A DNA stretch of 64,000 bases from Massospora cicadina (GCA_022478985.1 JAKSZP010014463.1:124001-188000); one strand, 5' to 3'; positions 1 to 12,500 are shown, numbered from the stretch's first letter. Notes: generated by a model from the sequence alone, not told the origin. Program-made: numbers and translations.

Positions 1-1229
1 TGGGCAAGGACACATAAGCACTGAAGGACCCGATGCAATGTGGTCCAGCGGCTTATACTCAATATTATGTTGAAGTCTGGCTTAACTTTACATGACTGAC
101 CAATTTGGAGGAAGCTATGTTTATGGAGAGCCTTGTACCCATCACTTAGACTTTTAACCTTTTATACCTAAACATCCACTTTAGTGATCAAGTCCACAAA
201 TCACATTTGTAAGTTAAAGAAGCTGGAGGGTCACAGAGGGAGCAAGAGTAATCCAAATCATAGTCTTTAACTTTGATACTATAAAAGTGAAATCATTGGC
301 AGAGGGGCAGCAAAAGCAATAGCTCAAGAGGAAGGTAGTTGGAAACTAAGTTGTTTCAATATAAAGAGCTCTCCTTTAATGCTAATGGAGATTTTCCCTC
401 CTCATCAATGATACTTTTGTAACACTCTTTGTCTATATGCCAACGGACTCCACAGTAAGTAGGCTGTAATTTTCTCCTTATTAGCCCCTTTTTTTCGAGA
501 AAATTGGCATGAGGGTGGTGATTAGGAGAGCAGCTGGGCTTAGAGCCTTATGGACTAGACTGGCGGGGATCTCAACAAAAACCTTTTTGTTATCCAGAAT
601 ACTTGTGAAGTTCCTCCTGAAAGCGCTGATATGTAAATCTAAGTATGAGCGAGATACCAAAGCTGATATGGTGGCCGTGATAGCATCATCAATGGAAGTG
701 TGGTCACAAACCACAAAGGTCTGGTCTCATAGTAAAATCTAATTGGTGAACCCAATTGGTTTTTCTCCGTGTTTGATGCATTTTAAGGAAGTTTTGTTAT
801 TTTTGGGGATATGGTCTGGTAGCTCCTGAACTCCTTTATCAATGAAGTCTTAACTTGGCTAAAGATTTATAGTTCTCCAAATGAGGAACCATAATATATT
901 GATTGAAAAATCAAACATTTGGGAAGATGTCTAACTTTCTATTTATTGGTAGTCTCTTCCACGGCGCTTTCATAGACAAATAGGAAGGATTCCGATACTA
1001 CCTCCAGAGATGTATTTTTCCTCTTATGAGGGTCTAAAGTGATCAGAAACATGAGTGGGTAAAATGTTAATAGTAGTCCCTGTGGGAGGTTCCAAAATGA
1101 GGCATCTGTAATGTTGTATGCAGTATGTTACATCTGGCCAAGTTGATACCACAAATTGATAATATCATTCTTTAGCTCCGTCCACTGAAACATCACTACA
1201 GTGAGGTTGTCTTTTGTGCAAGTTGCTAT
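1..1229. other. Decayed repeat DNA, no supported gene
   Basis: No frame stays open convincingly. Short opposing open stretches at 481-742 on both strands overlap each other and match nothing I recognise. By position this would be the downstream part of the minus-strand collagen-like gag element starting near 1741, running off the window edge, but I cannot identify protease or RT motifs in it. Confidence 0.4.
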
Positions 1230-1741
1230 TTAAGCTTATTTAATTACAGGTTCTAAGATTCTAACCGCCTTAGTGGGGAGTTTTAAGCCTCTATGGTCTT
1301 GCCTTGACTGGTAAGCTGAATAAACTGGTTTTGATGTGATTTAAATAATCATAATAAAGTTGGGAAAAGCTACTGATATACATAAGCCTATCTTCTAAGG
1401 CTTCAAGTGTAATGTTAGTATCAAGAGGTCGGCCTTTAAGATCCAACCCAAATCCATGAGCTACATCTGTGACTTGAATTTCTAGTCAAGTGAATTGATT
1501 TTTGTATATCATTCAATTAAGGTTGGGAAGAATCCTCTTCTGGTTCAATTATGGCAGGTCCAGGAGGACCAGGAGGACCCGGGGAGCCAGGAGACTTACT
1601 TACTCTTGAAGGGTGGGAGGCTCTGTCAATCCAGGTGGTCCAGGGGGGCTGATATAATTCCATGGCCACAGTAATTCTGTTGATATTGGGCCCAGGAGGC
1701 CCTCGATTTCCTTGAGGTCCATGAATCCCAATGGACCTCAT
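1230..1741 (-). pseudogene. Gag fragment with collagen-like Gly-X-Y repeats (Ty3/gypsy type, decayed)
   Basis: The minus-strand frame 1517-1741 contains Gly-X-Y runs such as GPQGNRGPPGP and GSPGPPGPPGPA, separated by a non-collagenous spacer. Downstream, in broken frames at about 1360-1475, readable text includes HGFGLDLKGRPLDT and LEALEDRLMYISS, resembling the helical part of a retrotransposon Gag. Collagen-like proline/glycine tracts occur near the N terminus of Gag in some basidiomycete Ty3/gypsy elements, which is why I prefer Gag to a host collagen-like protein. There is no intact start, the frame breaks after the repeats, and pol is not seen to the left. A second collagen-like remnant lies at 46390-46560 on the same strand. 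The family assignment is inference. Confidence 0.5.
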
Positions 1742-4700
1742 GGCCTGGGGCCCTTGGTAGCTGGGGGATCATTTGTGACCAGCAGGGCCTTGCGTTACTG
1801 GGTAGGCTTGTTGTATGGCGTCTTCAGATCGCATAAAGCATTTTTCTTTTTGTTATTTGAGTCAGAAATAAAATTTAAGAACATTGTGATAGTCTTTATG
1901 ATCTGCAGGCAAGCTCCTGATACAGCGGTGATTAAATAAGTTATATTTGATCTTTAGGTATGTGATGGATCCTTCATCCGATAAGGCCATCTAGAAACGT
2001 TCATTGATTAATTGTCAATTTTTAAGATTAATATTTTAATTTTCTTAAAAAAAAGCAAGTAGATTGTTAGAAATTGTGGGCGATGAAAAAAGGATTAATC
2101 AGGTCCAATTGTCGCACTATTTCTTGATGGTTTAATATCAAAAAAATGATATTGTGATAAATGCAGAGTGTACAAAGTTTCAAAATGTACTGATACGCTC
2201 TTATATACACATTTGGTGGCAGGTGAAATGAGTGCTAAGCTATGGCTTTCATGGTGGGTGAAACAGCTGTTGCTCTGACCCAACTAGAACTTCCAACAGT
2301 TATTAATATACCATAAAGAAGTTGTTGTACAATTGAGCTGAGGTTGGCGATTTTAATTTAAATTTACTTTGGTTCACAAGGAGAACTTCACCTCTGAACT
2401 CAGCCATAAACCCAAGTGTAGCTGGAACAGTGAAGCCTACTTTAAAACAAGCATTGACAATTGAATGGGTGATATTTCTAACCCTATCATCTTAAGAGGC
2501 TTTTTTACCTGTCTTAATGTCCATCTTCTTGTACTTCCCCACTACTTAATGTCAACTTGGAAGACCTGGGAGAGAGAAAAAGTCATGTTTGCACTGTGGA
2601 TAGGCAGGTCTGAGCAAAGGAAAAGTCTTCAAAGCTGGGTGTTGGAAGTGGTTATTCTTAATAAAGATACAGCACGGGGGCAAATACTATTGGGATGGCA
2701 AGGCTTTCTGGCTATTTTCAGTAAAAGTCCTAGAAAATACTAACTAAAGAAACTAGATAAATAAAAATGATATATACTTTACTTGAAACCTTTGATATGT
2801 TTAGTATCTGGGGGCTATCACTTCAGTGATATTCTCTTTTAAACCAAAAATCAGGGTCTCCCCAAGCTTCAGGAAGTATAGGAGGATTAGACAATTTCCT
2901 TTGTGACATTGTAGTCTTTTGGAACCTCCATGGTGGTCTTTTTGATACCTTAGTTTTGGGTGATTTCATATTTCTCCTTTCTTTTTAGTACTAGATGGTC
3001 CCAAATATTTCTCCTTTCTTTATCCATTTGTTTAGGGTATGTTGCTTCCCGAAAATTGCTATTGACAATCAAAGTATTGGTAGGGGAGGTGGGATTTGAC
3101 TTTGGCATATAAGAACCTTAAACCTAGGGTCAAGTCCCAACATTATTGATTTGTCAAATTGATGGTGCCTGAGCTATCTTCTCCTGAACAGGGAGAGAAT
3201 AAAATAATTGATTGAATTTCACATTAAAGCATCGCCACTATGTTGAGGGAGAGCAATGTAAGAAAGAAACCAATTTGAAAAGTCACATTGGATTAGTGGT
3301 AGGACTTACAATGGAGGGAGGAGGGGCAAAGGCCAATGCGGCAGAAATAGAAGGACGATTTTGCTTTAAGTGGTCTAGACAAAGCACAAGAGAAAGAGGT
3401 TACAGCCATTTTCTACATGAGCACAAAATGAGCGATTGGGGGTAGAGCGTATCATGGTGTAGGGGGATGGCAAGATGAGTGTCCTGGTGGAAGGAACAAA
3501 TCATTGAAAAACTTAAGGAAATTCAAGATGTCTGAACCCATTGGGAATTACAAACTGGAGGAACGTATTGGTGCTTTAAATAGCTAATCCCTCCAGGAGC
3601 TCCTTTTGGATTTGCTAAGGGAAAAGATGTTGGTCAGGCCAGCAAGCTGTACCGCCTCAGTGGCATCTTTGGGAAGCTGAGTGCGGGTAGTGGAAAAATA
3701 GTCTAATTGTGATAGCCTAGTGGCATTGTTGCTGAACCATGGCATGTGCTTAGTGAGAAAAGTCCTAGTCTAATTACCCCTTAAAGGGCGGAAATCAATA
3801 AAGACAGTGTGTTTAAACAACGCCTGAGCAATATCATTGAATATGAACTTGCATAGGGAAAACGTTTTTATATTTGGTTTGAAGGATAAAGTGCAGGTGC
3901 TCCAGGGGAGTACCAATAGGCTTCTGAGCACCGCTTGGGTGAACGCAATATAGTGTGCTAGGTCCTGAAGTGGATAAAGCAATCAAAGGGATTGGGGTAT
4001 CTAGTGGAGCCAGCTTAGATACACTTCAGCAGTGGCTGAAAATGCCAAGAGAAGTGTCACAAAACCACGCCACAGGGTAAGCAGACATCAAGGTTGTCTA
4101 CAGTCGTTAATTGAAGTGGTGGAGCAACACCTTTTTGTTTTAATTAAAAGCTTAACTATACAATTGATTAATAAAGTGATTAAAGTAAAAGAAAGATACA
4201 CCTAAGGCCTAGAATGATAAAATAATATTAACTATAAGTCTATGCTGTATCAGATGACAAGGTATTTAATTATAAAAATGATTGATGCGAGTTTACATGG
4301 CTATTAGAGAGAATTAAGGGTTTGTTATTCTTTGATTTAAAGAATTAATCAGTGGGGCTATGGGATTTTTCTGCTAAATAATAACATAGATTTGGGGCAC
4401 AGGGGCGAGGTATTGACAGCGATACAAAATCTAAGGCATTGCTGGCATGAGAGGAAAGTTGATTAAAAACTCATATTATTAAGTAGTTAAATTCATATAT
4501 AAGAAATTGAAAGAACTTTTAATATGGTTTGGTTAGCATAAATCCCAAAATTCACCCTATTGAATAACATAAGTGAAAAAATAAGTATGGAGCCAATCTA
4601 GTTAGTTAGAGTTGGTGGCCTTCCGGCTGGCGTTATGCTGAAATTTTGCACAATTAGTAAGCATTCTATTTATAAGTATCCTGGTGGGATAATTCAGAGT

Positions 4701-4800
4701 GTTAACGTCAGTAGGCGTTTCCTATATGATTATTTAGTGCCCTTTTCAAATGTGCCCCTGTAAACTATTGCTTTCTAATCCTTGGTTATCATGATATAAA
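1742..4800. other. Degenerate repeat DNA without a supported gene
   Basis: Only short, mutually overlapping open stretches occur (for example 2095-2283 minus, 3212-3445 plus, 3770-3982 minus), none with a recognisable motif. A minus-strand stretch near 3600-3690 reads KDATEAVQLAGLTNIFSLSK and could be a Gag shred, but this is weak. A 20-bp insertion with perfect target duplication lies at 2985-3004 and is listed separately. The 3' LTR expected for the minus-strand integrase at 4.8-5.6 kb should fall here, but I could not delimit it. Confidence 0.4.
2968..3021 (-). mobile_element. Ultra-short retroposon-like insertion 1 (20 bp) with 17-bp target duplication
   Basis: Positions 2968-2984 and 3005-3021 are identical 17-mers (atatttctcctttcttt). 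Between them lie 20 bp which read on the minus strand ttgggaccatctagtactaa. The core accatctagtactaa recurs at 16196-16216 and 26745-26762, each time between its own perfect long target duplication. Oligo-A at the end and duplications of 16-17 bp are what target-primed reverse transcription produces. The body is too short to code anything. It could be the 3' end of a longer LINE or SINE. Confidence 0.7.
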
Positions 4801-4809
4801 ACTGAATCC

Positions 4810-5640
4810 CTCACGGCAAGTTAGGTAAGGTCAATTGATCCTTTTCATGACGCTTTTGAGCTTTATTTGCTGAGTCAGCGCGTTCAAGTATGCTTCACTT
4901 TGTAACTTAAACACTGTCCACGTGAGGTTCTCTAGATACTTAGCTAAACTCATGTTCTCTTCTTGGACACATGAGTATAGTATATGGTAATGTGGACTAA
5001 TGCTCATATAGTAATTGAATGGTAATCGCCTCATAGAAGAGTATAAGGCGATATTTTAGTAAAACATGTTGATGGGCAAGAAAAGGTCCATCTGGACATC
5101 TTTGACTGTGTGTAACCTTTGAAGGATCCCAAAAAGGATAACATTTATCCATTCAATGGTGCCATTGGTTTCAGAGTGGTATGGAATAGACATCACCTCT
5201 CAAATATTCAATAATCATTATTCTTAGTAATTACCTTAGATGTAAATTGATCTCATTATCTTTTAGTAGAAATTTCGTGCATCAATTATAGTATATATGA
5301 ATTGCTACAATAAACTTTTCTATCATTGTAGCGCCTAAATTTTTGCTCAATTTGGCTCCTAACCAAATGTTGTGGTGATCAATGACTACTATGTTGTACG
5401 TATATTGTCATTAACTATTGAACATTGGGCACACCACATTGAAGGATATAGTGTTCTAAGAATTTTGAGGTTTGCCAGTTTATAGAGGCTGGCCTTCTAG
5501 TATGGATCTTCTGATTAAGTTTCTTAAAACAGCTGTGAGTCTCCTGGATGCTAAGATGTATTGATTCACAATAAACAGTTGTTCTTCTGCCACTAACGAG
5601 TTTTTTTGGATCACCCAAGCCTCATCGCCTTATAGGCCAG
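4810..5640 (-). pseudogene. Integrase fragment of Ty3-type element H (3' part of pol)
   Basis: Reading the minus strand from 5640 down there are, in shifting frames, an N-terminal region ending near CGVPNVQ (about 5415), a core piece YNIVVIDHHNIWLGAKLS (about 5350-5410), the third catalytic motif IPYHSETNGTIEWIN with its Glu codon at 5152-5154, and a C-terminal piece SLAKYLENLTWTVFKLQSEA (about 4890-4960) followed by NALTQQ. These are typical of retroviral-type DDE integrases of Ty3/gypsy elements. The upstream RNase H and RT of the same kind of element reappear at 13.5-14.7 kb on the same strand, on the other side of element A2, so H was split by that insertion. Many stops and frame shifts; dead. 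Confidence 0.75.
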
Positions 5641-5683
5641 TTCATCAAGTCTTTTTGTTCTACTGGACATGGTGTCAGATATA

Positions 5684-5688
5684 GTTGC
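5684..5688. other. Target-site duplication of A2, left copy (gttgc)
   Basis: The five bases before the left LTR match gttgt at 13435-13439 apart from one C-to-T transition. Five-base duplications are usual for Ty3/gypsy integrases. Confidence 0.75.
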
Positions 5689-6603
5689 TGTTAAAACAGG
5701 GTCGCTCTTAGATTGTAGACCGATTAAGCTCCCTGATTTAACTGCACAGATTCTTGACCAATTGCATTGATTAACTGAACTAAATAAACTGGGGCAATAA
5801 TAGTATGAAGACTATTATTAAAGTTATTTGCTCTAAAATCCACGTTGAGTATAATTTCCAACGATAAACAGGTGCTTCTTCCTTTTGAAGATCTCTGAAC
5901 TGGTAGGGTACTATTTTTTGTTCTCTTCATGCAGAGAAATCTGATATTTGTTAACAACAACCTAAGGATATCCATTCTTTGAACACTTATCCCAACAGTA
6001 AGCCATACAACCATTGTACAAACAACTAATTTATTATTAAACTTATGATCTGTCTTTATTGAATAATTGGGGGTTTTATTTTACACATGGCGCACAGCCT
6101 TTAAGCTGCCCACTGGAGATTAACTAATTGTTCCATCAGATGGCTTTAACCCTTAAGTTTTAGCTTCTGAATACTGGCTGTTATCTTTGCCTTGGTTATT
6201 TATTAGTAGCGAAATCCTTGATGTCTAGCAACCAATATATTAGTGTCAGAATCTGGACACCATTTTATTAGGGTCATGTTGCTAGATGACGCCTACTTCC
6301 ATCGAAAATGCATTAAAAACGCATTAATTTTTTGACAAACTTCACACTCATTTGATCAGAACAATATCTTAAGTCATATGACTATCAGGTGTTTATACCT
6401 CATCAATTAACTACTTAATATTGTCAGAGATCATCCCTGACAAAAATACCAATATAAATAATCATTGGTGCCCTTCCATTGATTATATATGACTAATAAT
6501 TTAGTCAGCAATTAACATTGAAATATCAGATTAGAAAATACCAATTTTCAAAACGCTTAATCTGTCAATGGCATGGATAATGTGGTCAACTGAAATCTCA
6601 ACA
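5689..6603 (-). repeat. LTR of A2, left-hand copy (3' LTR)
   Basis: It begins tgttaaaa and ends aaca on the plus strand. It aligns along its length with 12527-13434, for example through the shared block around cactggagattaactaattg, with scattered transitions and small gaps. The minus strand carries a TAAAATAAAACCCCC segment at about 6068-6085 which lines up with the TATAAAAACCCC box of the A1 LTR. Confidence 0.85.
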
Positions 6604-7440
6604 TATCCCCCCGCTTGACCAGATTATTCATTAGAAGATAGAATCTTTGGTTATGGAAGCCGCCTCAGGCCATGATTATGTTAAATCATCATATTTCTAT
6701 GAATTCAATGGAGTTTGGCTCTGTCCGCACTCAATGCTTTCATGCCATGCTCATCTTTATGACTTCTCTTCCTTGAAAGCTACCTGCTGCCGCTTCTCTT
6801 GAGAGCAGTTCCCATGACATCATGCTGTGCAGTACCATATTGGGCATCCTTGCTGTGAGAGAATTCGTCACCCTGTTTAAACCCCAGGACAAGTTCTCAA
6901 GGGTGTCTTGTTATTCAACCTGTACTAATTCCCAGGATAGGTTCCAGTGACTTCTCATCGGTCAACCTGTACTACCCCCAGGATGGGTTTCAATGTCTCC
7001 TAGTTATTCTCAAGATTCTCTCAGGTGGCCTTGCTAAGTCCTGCACTAGCGCCCCAGGACTACTCACGGCAGCTCCAATTTCAACCCAAGCTGGTTCTAC
7101 TGACACTTAATAATAGAGAACCTTTCCATAGGATCTAGTTTTAAGCTCATCCTGATCCTGCCAATATTAGACATGTTCCCATCATGATCTTCTCAGTCCT
7201 CCACACTTGGGTGGTAGAACATCTCCAGATGCATTTCAATTGCAAAAAATTAAACATTTAGATTTTAATATAATTTTTTAATTTTTATATTTTTATGCAT
7301 CTTTTTCTTTTTTCCTCTTTTTTTCTTTTTTATATATTTTATATAAATCTTTCTTCTAAGTCTAATGCTAAGTATTTAGTGTGGACTCTATTTACTGTTC
7401 AGTAATATCAATATTCTTGATTGTATAAGCATCATTCACT
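6604..7440 (-). other. 3' untranslated region of A2 with degenerate repeat units
   Basis: No coding frame. Between about 6870 and 7030 a motif of the type 'cctgtact..cccaggat.ggtt' recurs about three times at roughly 60-bp spacing. The same motif forms a cleaner 40-bp tandem repeat in A1 (43835-43955). From about 7240 to 7350 the DNA is almost pure A/T, matching the A-rich segment just after the integrase stop in A1. Confidence 0.6.
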
Positions 7441-8530
7441 AACTTGGTGATAATCTTGGACGGACCCAACCATAGGGCGTCCAACTTGGTGTTTCTCCCC
7501 TTATCATTGGGTATCACAACAGGCTACCCTATCTACCACATGGTATTCTTTCAATGCTTGTGATTCTTTCATCCATTTTCTTTGCATTGATTTTCCTTTT
7601 TTAGTGTCATTCCAAACACCTGAGATTGTATTTTCAATCATGTTATTGGCCATCCAGGATAGATATTGTTTATCGCTCATCCCCAAAGCTTGCTCAATGG
7701 TGGAATACAAGATTTGCGCAATGTGACCCTTCACCCATGTAAAAGTCTGAACTGTGCTTTCTCTTTCAATTAATGGTAACTAATTTTATAGGCAAATGTG
7801 CAAAACTCAGATATGTCTCCTCAAGCGGATGTTTTCTCATACCAACTTTTGTAGGTTGAGGCTGTATTTTCAATTACTCTATCCACCATCACATTCATTT
7901 CTGGGCGATTGGGAATGGACGAAACTCCTTGTATTCCCATTAATTTATTTAGGCTGGGAATCATATAAGACATAAAATTGGTCCTGTTGTCACTAAGGAT
8001 AACTTTAAGGCATCCATGCTAATAGACCATTTTGTCCAATGTAGACTTTGGCGTACTCATTGCACCCACTCTACTCATGGATTTCATTTTTGAAAAATCT
8101 GGTTAGATGGTCTTTTGCTACAATTATGGACTTCACGACCCAAGTGCTAACATTCAACAGTCCCATAACTTCTATGCACACCATGCTCCATGCAAAATCA
8201 GGGTGTACTAGCCTATACCCTGAGACATTCTTGCGCAGCTTGTGTAGTTGGTACTTCACACAGAAGGCTAGATAGTCTGCGACATCATAGTTAATTGATT
8301 CCCAGTATTATTACTGGCGAATATGATCCACAGACTTCTTTAGGCCACAATGGTGGTGACTTTATGAGTTGCTTGGATGATTTCCGCACATTCCAATGCT
8401 TTAGGAAATAAAAGCCGTTTCCACTTGATTGTTTTATATAACTGATCATTTTTAATTTATTATTCTTCATTACTTTTCTTAGCGTGCTCCAAATTTTTTG
8501 AGGGTTCATCCCCTATATCTCCTTTGATCA
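7440..8530 (-). pseudogene. A2 integrase
   Basis: DDE integrase of the Ty3 type, aligning with that of A1. From N to C terminus: the zinc-binding region (about 8290-8340, like DHIRQYYYW of A1), the core piece QLHKLRKNVSGYRLVHPDFA (ends near 8259), the first catalytic position reading CIEVMG where A1 has SIDVIG, the second reading LSDNRTNF (about 7985-8008), and the third reading NVMVDRVI where Glu is expected (about 7880). The C-terminal piece ALKEYHVVDRVACCDTQ lies near 7505-7560. Two of the three acidic residues are therefore exchanged (Asp to Glu and Glu to Asp), and frame breaks separate the blocks. It would be inactive. Confidence 0.8.
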
Positions 8531-8559
8531 TCTACTGATATATCTCATCAGCCTGACAA

Positions 8560-9920
8560 TACAACCTGAACAACTGACACGCATGAAAGTCCATCAGCAT
8601 TCTGATGCGCCGGTCCTGCTCTATATTTAATTTTGAAGTTGTATGCTTGCATCTTTAAAACCCAACGTGCCAATCAGAACTCTGATTATTTCAGTTTATG
8701 AAGCTAGAGCAGGGAAGGGTGGTCAGTTACAACTTTAAAGTGCATCCCATGTATGTATACTTTTGAATGTTTGAAGGCGTGTAATACCTCCAGGCACTCT
8801 AGCTCTGTATAGTAAATTTTTTTGCAGCTGGAGAAAGGGTTCCGCTTACATATGCTAATGGATGCTATTCCTCATTGTCATCCACTTGACTTATTATGTC
8901 TCCAATCACCATTACTGAGACATTCTTTTGGATTATGATTTCCTGATTAAAGTTTGAGTACTTTGACACTGGGCTATTCATGAGATAGTTTCAGAGCTCA
9001 TCAGATTACTTCTGGGCCTCATCATTCCACAAAAAATCCCTTTTTCAGATCACCAATGGGTGGAATAATGGCTTGGCACATCCAGAGAAATTTTTGATGA
9101 ATCAGTAATAGTATCCTACCCCCAGTAAGACTTGTATATCCAAAATGCTTTTTTGGATTATAATCTGTTTGATGGTTTTTATCTTCATTGGTTGTGGCTT
9201 TAGTTCATCAAAGTTTATTAAAAACCCTAAGTATTTAAGCTCTCACTTAAAGAAATGGATTTTCTCAGATTTAGACAGATCTGAAATTGCCAACCGCTTA
9301 AATACTTCCTCCAGATGCTATAAGAGATCTGTGAAGGTCCTGCTAAAGACGTTGATATCGTCTAAATGCACTATTACTCAGGATAACTTCAGATCACTGA
9401 GTATTAGTTCGATAGCCAATTTGATTGTCGCTGGCACATTTCATAAACTTTGGAGAAATTCTGGTCTGCTGAAACAATCTTTTGTGGTAAATATACTTTA
9501 TTTTTCCTGATCTTCCTTTGGCAAATTGATTTTTCAATAGCCTGAAATAGGCCCATAACCAAGAAAGTAATTTTCTTTGGCCAGGCGATTAAAATGCATC
9601 ATTAATTTGTGGTAGTGGATAGGAGCCTTTTTAGAAATTTTATTTAATCACAGTAATAGATCACTAATTGATTTAATCCATCTATCTTTTTCACCAAAAG
9701 GATCAGCTTTGCACATGGCTCAATGATAGAGTGAGGAGCCCATGCTCCGCTATCTTAATGATTACTTTGCTGACCTCAGCTTCAGCCGCTCTTGACCTAT
9801 GAGTAGATGCCATCCTTATTGGTGGGTAGTCCCCAGTATTGATTTTGTGGATAGCGTTTTGCACATCATAAGATGTTATATTTTGAGTGGACATTTCTTA
9901 ATATTTTTGAATGATTGGAG
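8560..9920 (-). pseudogene. A2 reverse transcriptase and RNase H
   Basis: The polymerase box reads H-L-D-D-I-N-V on the minus strand (H-L-D-D at 9357-9368), where A1 has Y-L-D-D-I-N-V; Tyr has become His. The plus-strand open stretch 9145-9510 is only the antisense of this RT. RNase H follows at lower coordinates to about 8600, with the connection region (LSRLPI-like in A1) badly eroded. The order RT then RNase H then integrase on the minus strand agrees with the rest of A2. Confidence 0.75.
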
Positions 9921-10379
9921 CACATCCTCTTGCTGATTTCCAGATAAATCAGCCAGATGCTTATGATCCACTAAAACATTGACACTTTCAGCAGTCTATG
10001 CTAGCAATCCCATTTTTGGATAATGACATGAAATCATGAAATTCACCAAGTTCCGCCTTCAGGATTGGATGTAGGAATTCAATTGATTTAATTCTTTTTA
10101 AATTTTATTGGTTTTTTCTCCCAGATTGGCAAGGAGAACACTTATTTGTCCATGACCAGGCATAGTGATTTCTGGTGTGACCCATGACTCAGTTCTCAAT
10201 TTTCTCCATAGGCTGATAATTTATCCTTATATATAGCTTGGGAGTTCAATCATTAATCCTGTGTTAACTACCATTTTATTTCCAGCAGAATAGTGTTCAT
10301 CGCAAAAGTCTTAAAATGTATTCTGTGATTCTCCATGAATTCCATTGCAGTTTACTCCATTTCATCCAAATAATTTAAA

Positions 10380-10830
10380 TTGAATGGGTATAATACCATC
10401 CTTATAAATTAGGTTGACAAAATAATTTTTTTGTCATCGGGGTCTCTCCCTTCTGCTGATACACCAAAGGCAGAGTCAGCCTAAAAGTTGTCAGAAGCTC
10501 TCTTCAAAGTTGCACTTCATCACATACTTCCTCCTGAACCCCGTCTCAATATGTATATCATATTTTATATTAACCAGCACTATAGTGGGAACTGACACCA
10601 CCAGTGATCCAAACTAAAGTGGTAGCGCACTATAGGCTCTACATGATATGTTAAAGTCTGGTCCAGCCGTTCCATACTCCTTTTCAATGCTCCAAATATG
10701 GTGAAATCTGCATGTGTTTCACTAATTTGGTGGAAACAAAGTTGATTGGTGATTCGTTATCACTTATTGCTTGTACTCTTATCCTATTGACTAAGATATC
10801 TACATAGTTACACTATGAATACTGCAATAA
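10380..10830 (-). pseudogene. A2 aspartic protease
   Basis: Nucleotide alignment to the A1 protease (DSGAPINI at 40177-40200) places the active site at about 10741-10767. Here the minus strand reads D-N-E-S-P-I-N, so Ser-Gly of the catalytic triplet has become Asn-Glu through G-to-A changes. The downstream part (10380-10560) aligns with the A1 stretch that ends NFVNLIYSDG. Inactive. Confidence 0.6.
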
Positions 10831-11149
10831 AGTATTCACTGAATAGATGGCTGCATTTGCTAAAGCAGAAAATTTAAATTATTTAAAAGAAATAAATTAG
10901 GGAATGACTCCTTTATTGTGCTTATATGTAAGGAAACGTTCGCCACATCCATCTTCGTTTTAACTATATCTTCAGTGCTTTCAGCGGATCCTATTTTATC
11001 TGATAACTGTCATGCGTATGATCAAGCTACCTTCTTAATGATTTCAGGGTCAATCCCCTTCACTTTTAGCTCAAGTGATCACGTTGACATCCAAGTTAAC
11101 CACCTGATGGGGCTGATCAGGAACGTCAGCTTCCACAAATAGATCAGAG

Positions 11150-12500
11150 ATATCAATATTATTAATCATTTTATCAGCCGGACAGGTTTAATTGCAGTAC
11201 TAGAAAGTCCCTTGTCTAGACTGCTAGTCCTTTTCCTGACTCTGAACCAGTTTTCTTATTCTGAACAAGATCAATTTGCTCTTTTAGTTTTTGTCCTGAC
11301 ACCAGGCAATTAGATGCCAAGTTTCCCTCATTGGAAACAGTAAATTGACGTTTTATCCTCTCTCTTTTGACCTTCAGGTTTATTTTCAATTATTAATTGA
11401 CCTTCAGGCTCCTTAAAGATTCAGCAAAATGACAATATTTTGAGCCTTCGTCTGGATCACTTTAAAAGCTTGATTGGGAGCTTTAATAGTTGCTCAAGCA
11501 TTTCAGATGGTTCACCATCTGCAAGGTCATTGTTTGGGTTACAAATGCAGCAGCCATAATCTAATACATTTTGAGGTACAGCCAAAAGATACCTGCATGG
11601 CTATTCATGCATCAAAGTCAGTAAGCACTTTCGCCCCATCCAAGATCTGGGACACTTGATAAAAACAATAAGTTAAGTTGGCCTGGTTCTCATCCTTTCA
11701 GAATTTTATACCCATAAATTCCTGTTTGTGATTTGCCATCTGATTAGGACTTCCAAACTCTTAATGATTGCTGCTAACTCTTCAACGTACAACCAGTTGT
11801 CTCCATTAAGGTGAGGTAAAATTTAGATTCTGGCAATGAGTGCTAAGACAGTTCGTTATGGACACCAATTTTTGATGGACCGCATAACTTAACATTGTCA
11901 TATTAAAGAGATGGAAAAACTCCAGGGCGTTATCCTGGTGAAAGGCGTGCAATTTTAGGGTATTCCAAAATTTCTTTTGTCGCTCCACTCATAGGAGAAT
12001 CCTGCTCAATGACTCAATTGATCATAGCCGTGGCTTTGTGAGTCATTTCTGCCATGCCAACAAACAACTTAGGCATACTTTGGTGCTGGTCTCTTATTGA
12101 CTGGAGTTTCAGAGGTTTTTTGTCAGCTTCATTTACCTCAAGTTGCACACAATCACATTAGTTGGTTTTATAACTCCTCAATATGCTTCATCATTTTCGC
12201 CATAACCTCGTAACATGTCATCAGTGTTCTCAGTCACCTATTTGGTTTTCAGAAAAAAGTTTCCTTAATGAGTTTGCCCTCTTTCTTCTTCAAAGAGTCA
12301 AATTTCTCAAACAGGTCGCTATTCACATTTCCGACCTGAAAGAACTCTTTTTTCAATTTAGTAAGCGCTCCTCCAAGGCATTGACTTTGGCTTGAGATGC
12401 CAAGCTAAGCACGCTTCGATTGACAGTCTTCATCTCTGCCCAGAGCTTCCAAAGTTCATTTTAATAAGAAACTATGGATTAAAATTGCTTTTGAAAACTC
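11150..12500 (-). pseudogene. A2 Gag
   Basis: The minus-strand frame 11806-11988 reads FWNTLKLHAFHQDNALEFFH, aligning with MPKLPTFHRDNAPVFFHLF of A1 Gag. A zinc-knuckle shadow (VSNEGNLASNC, about 11295-11340) corresponds to the CCHC box of A1, with most ligands lost. The region beside the PBS corresponds to the coiled-coil N terminus. No long frame remains. Confidence 0.7.

Noticed and set aside
1517..1741. Host collagen-like structural gene
   Set aside because: Too short, broken on both sides, with a similar remnant at 46.4 kb in transposon DNA; Gag origin is simpler.
9145..9510. 121-codon plus-strand open stretch
   Set aside because: It is the exact antisense of the A2 RT; the minus strand reads H-L-D-D-I-N-V here.
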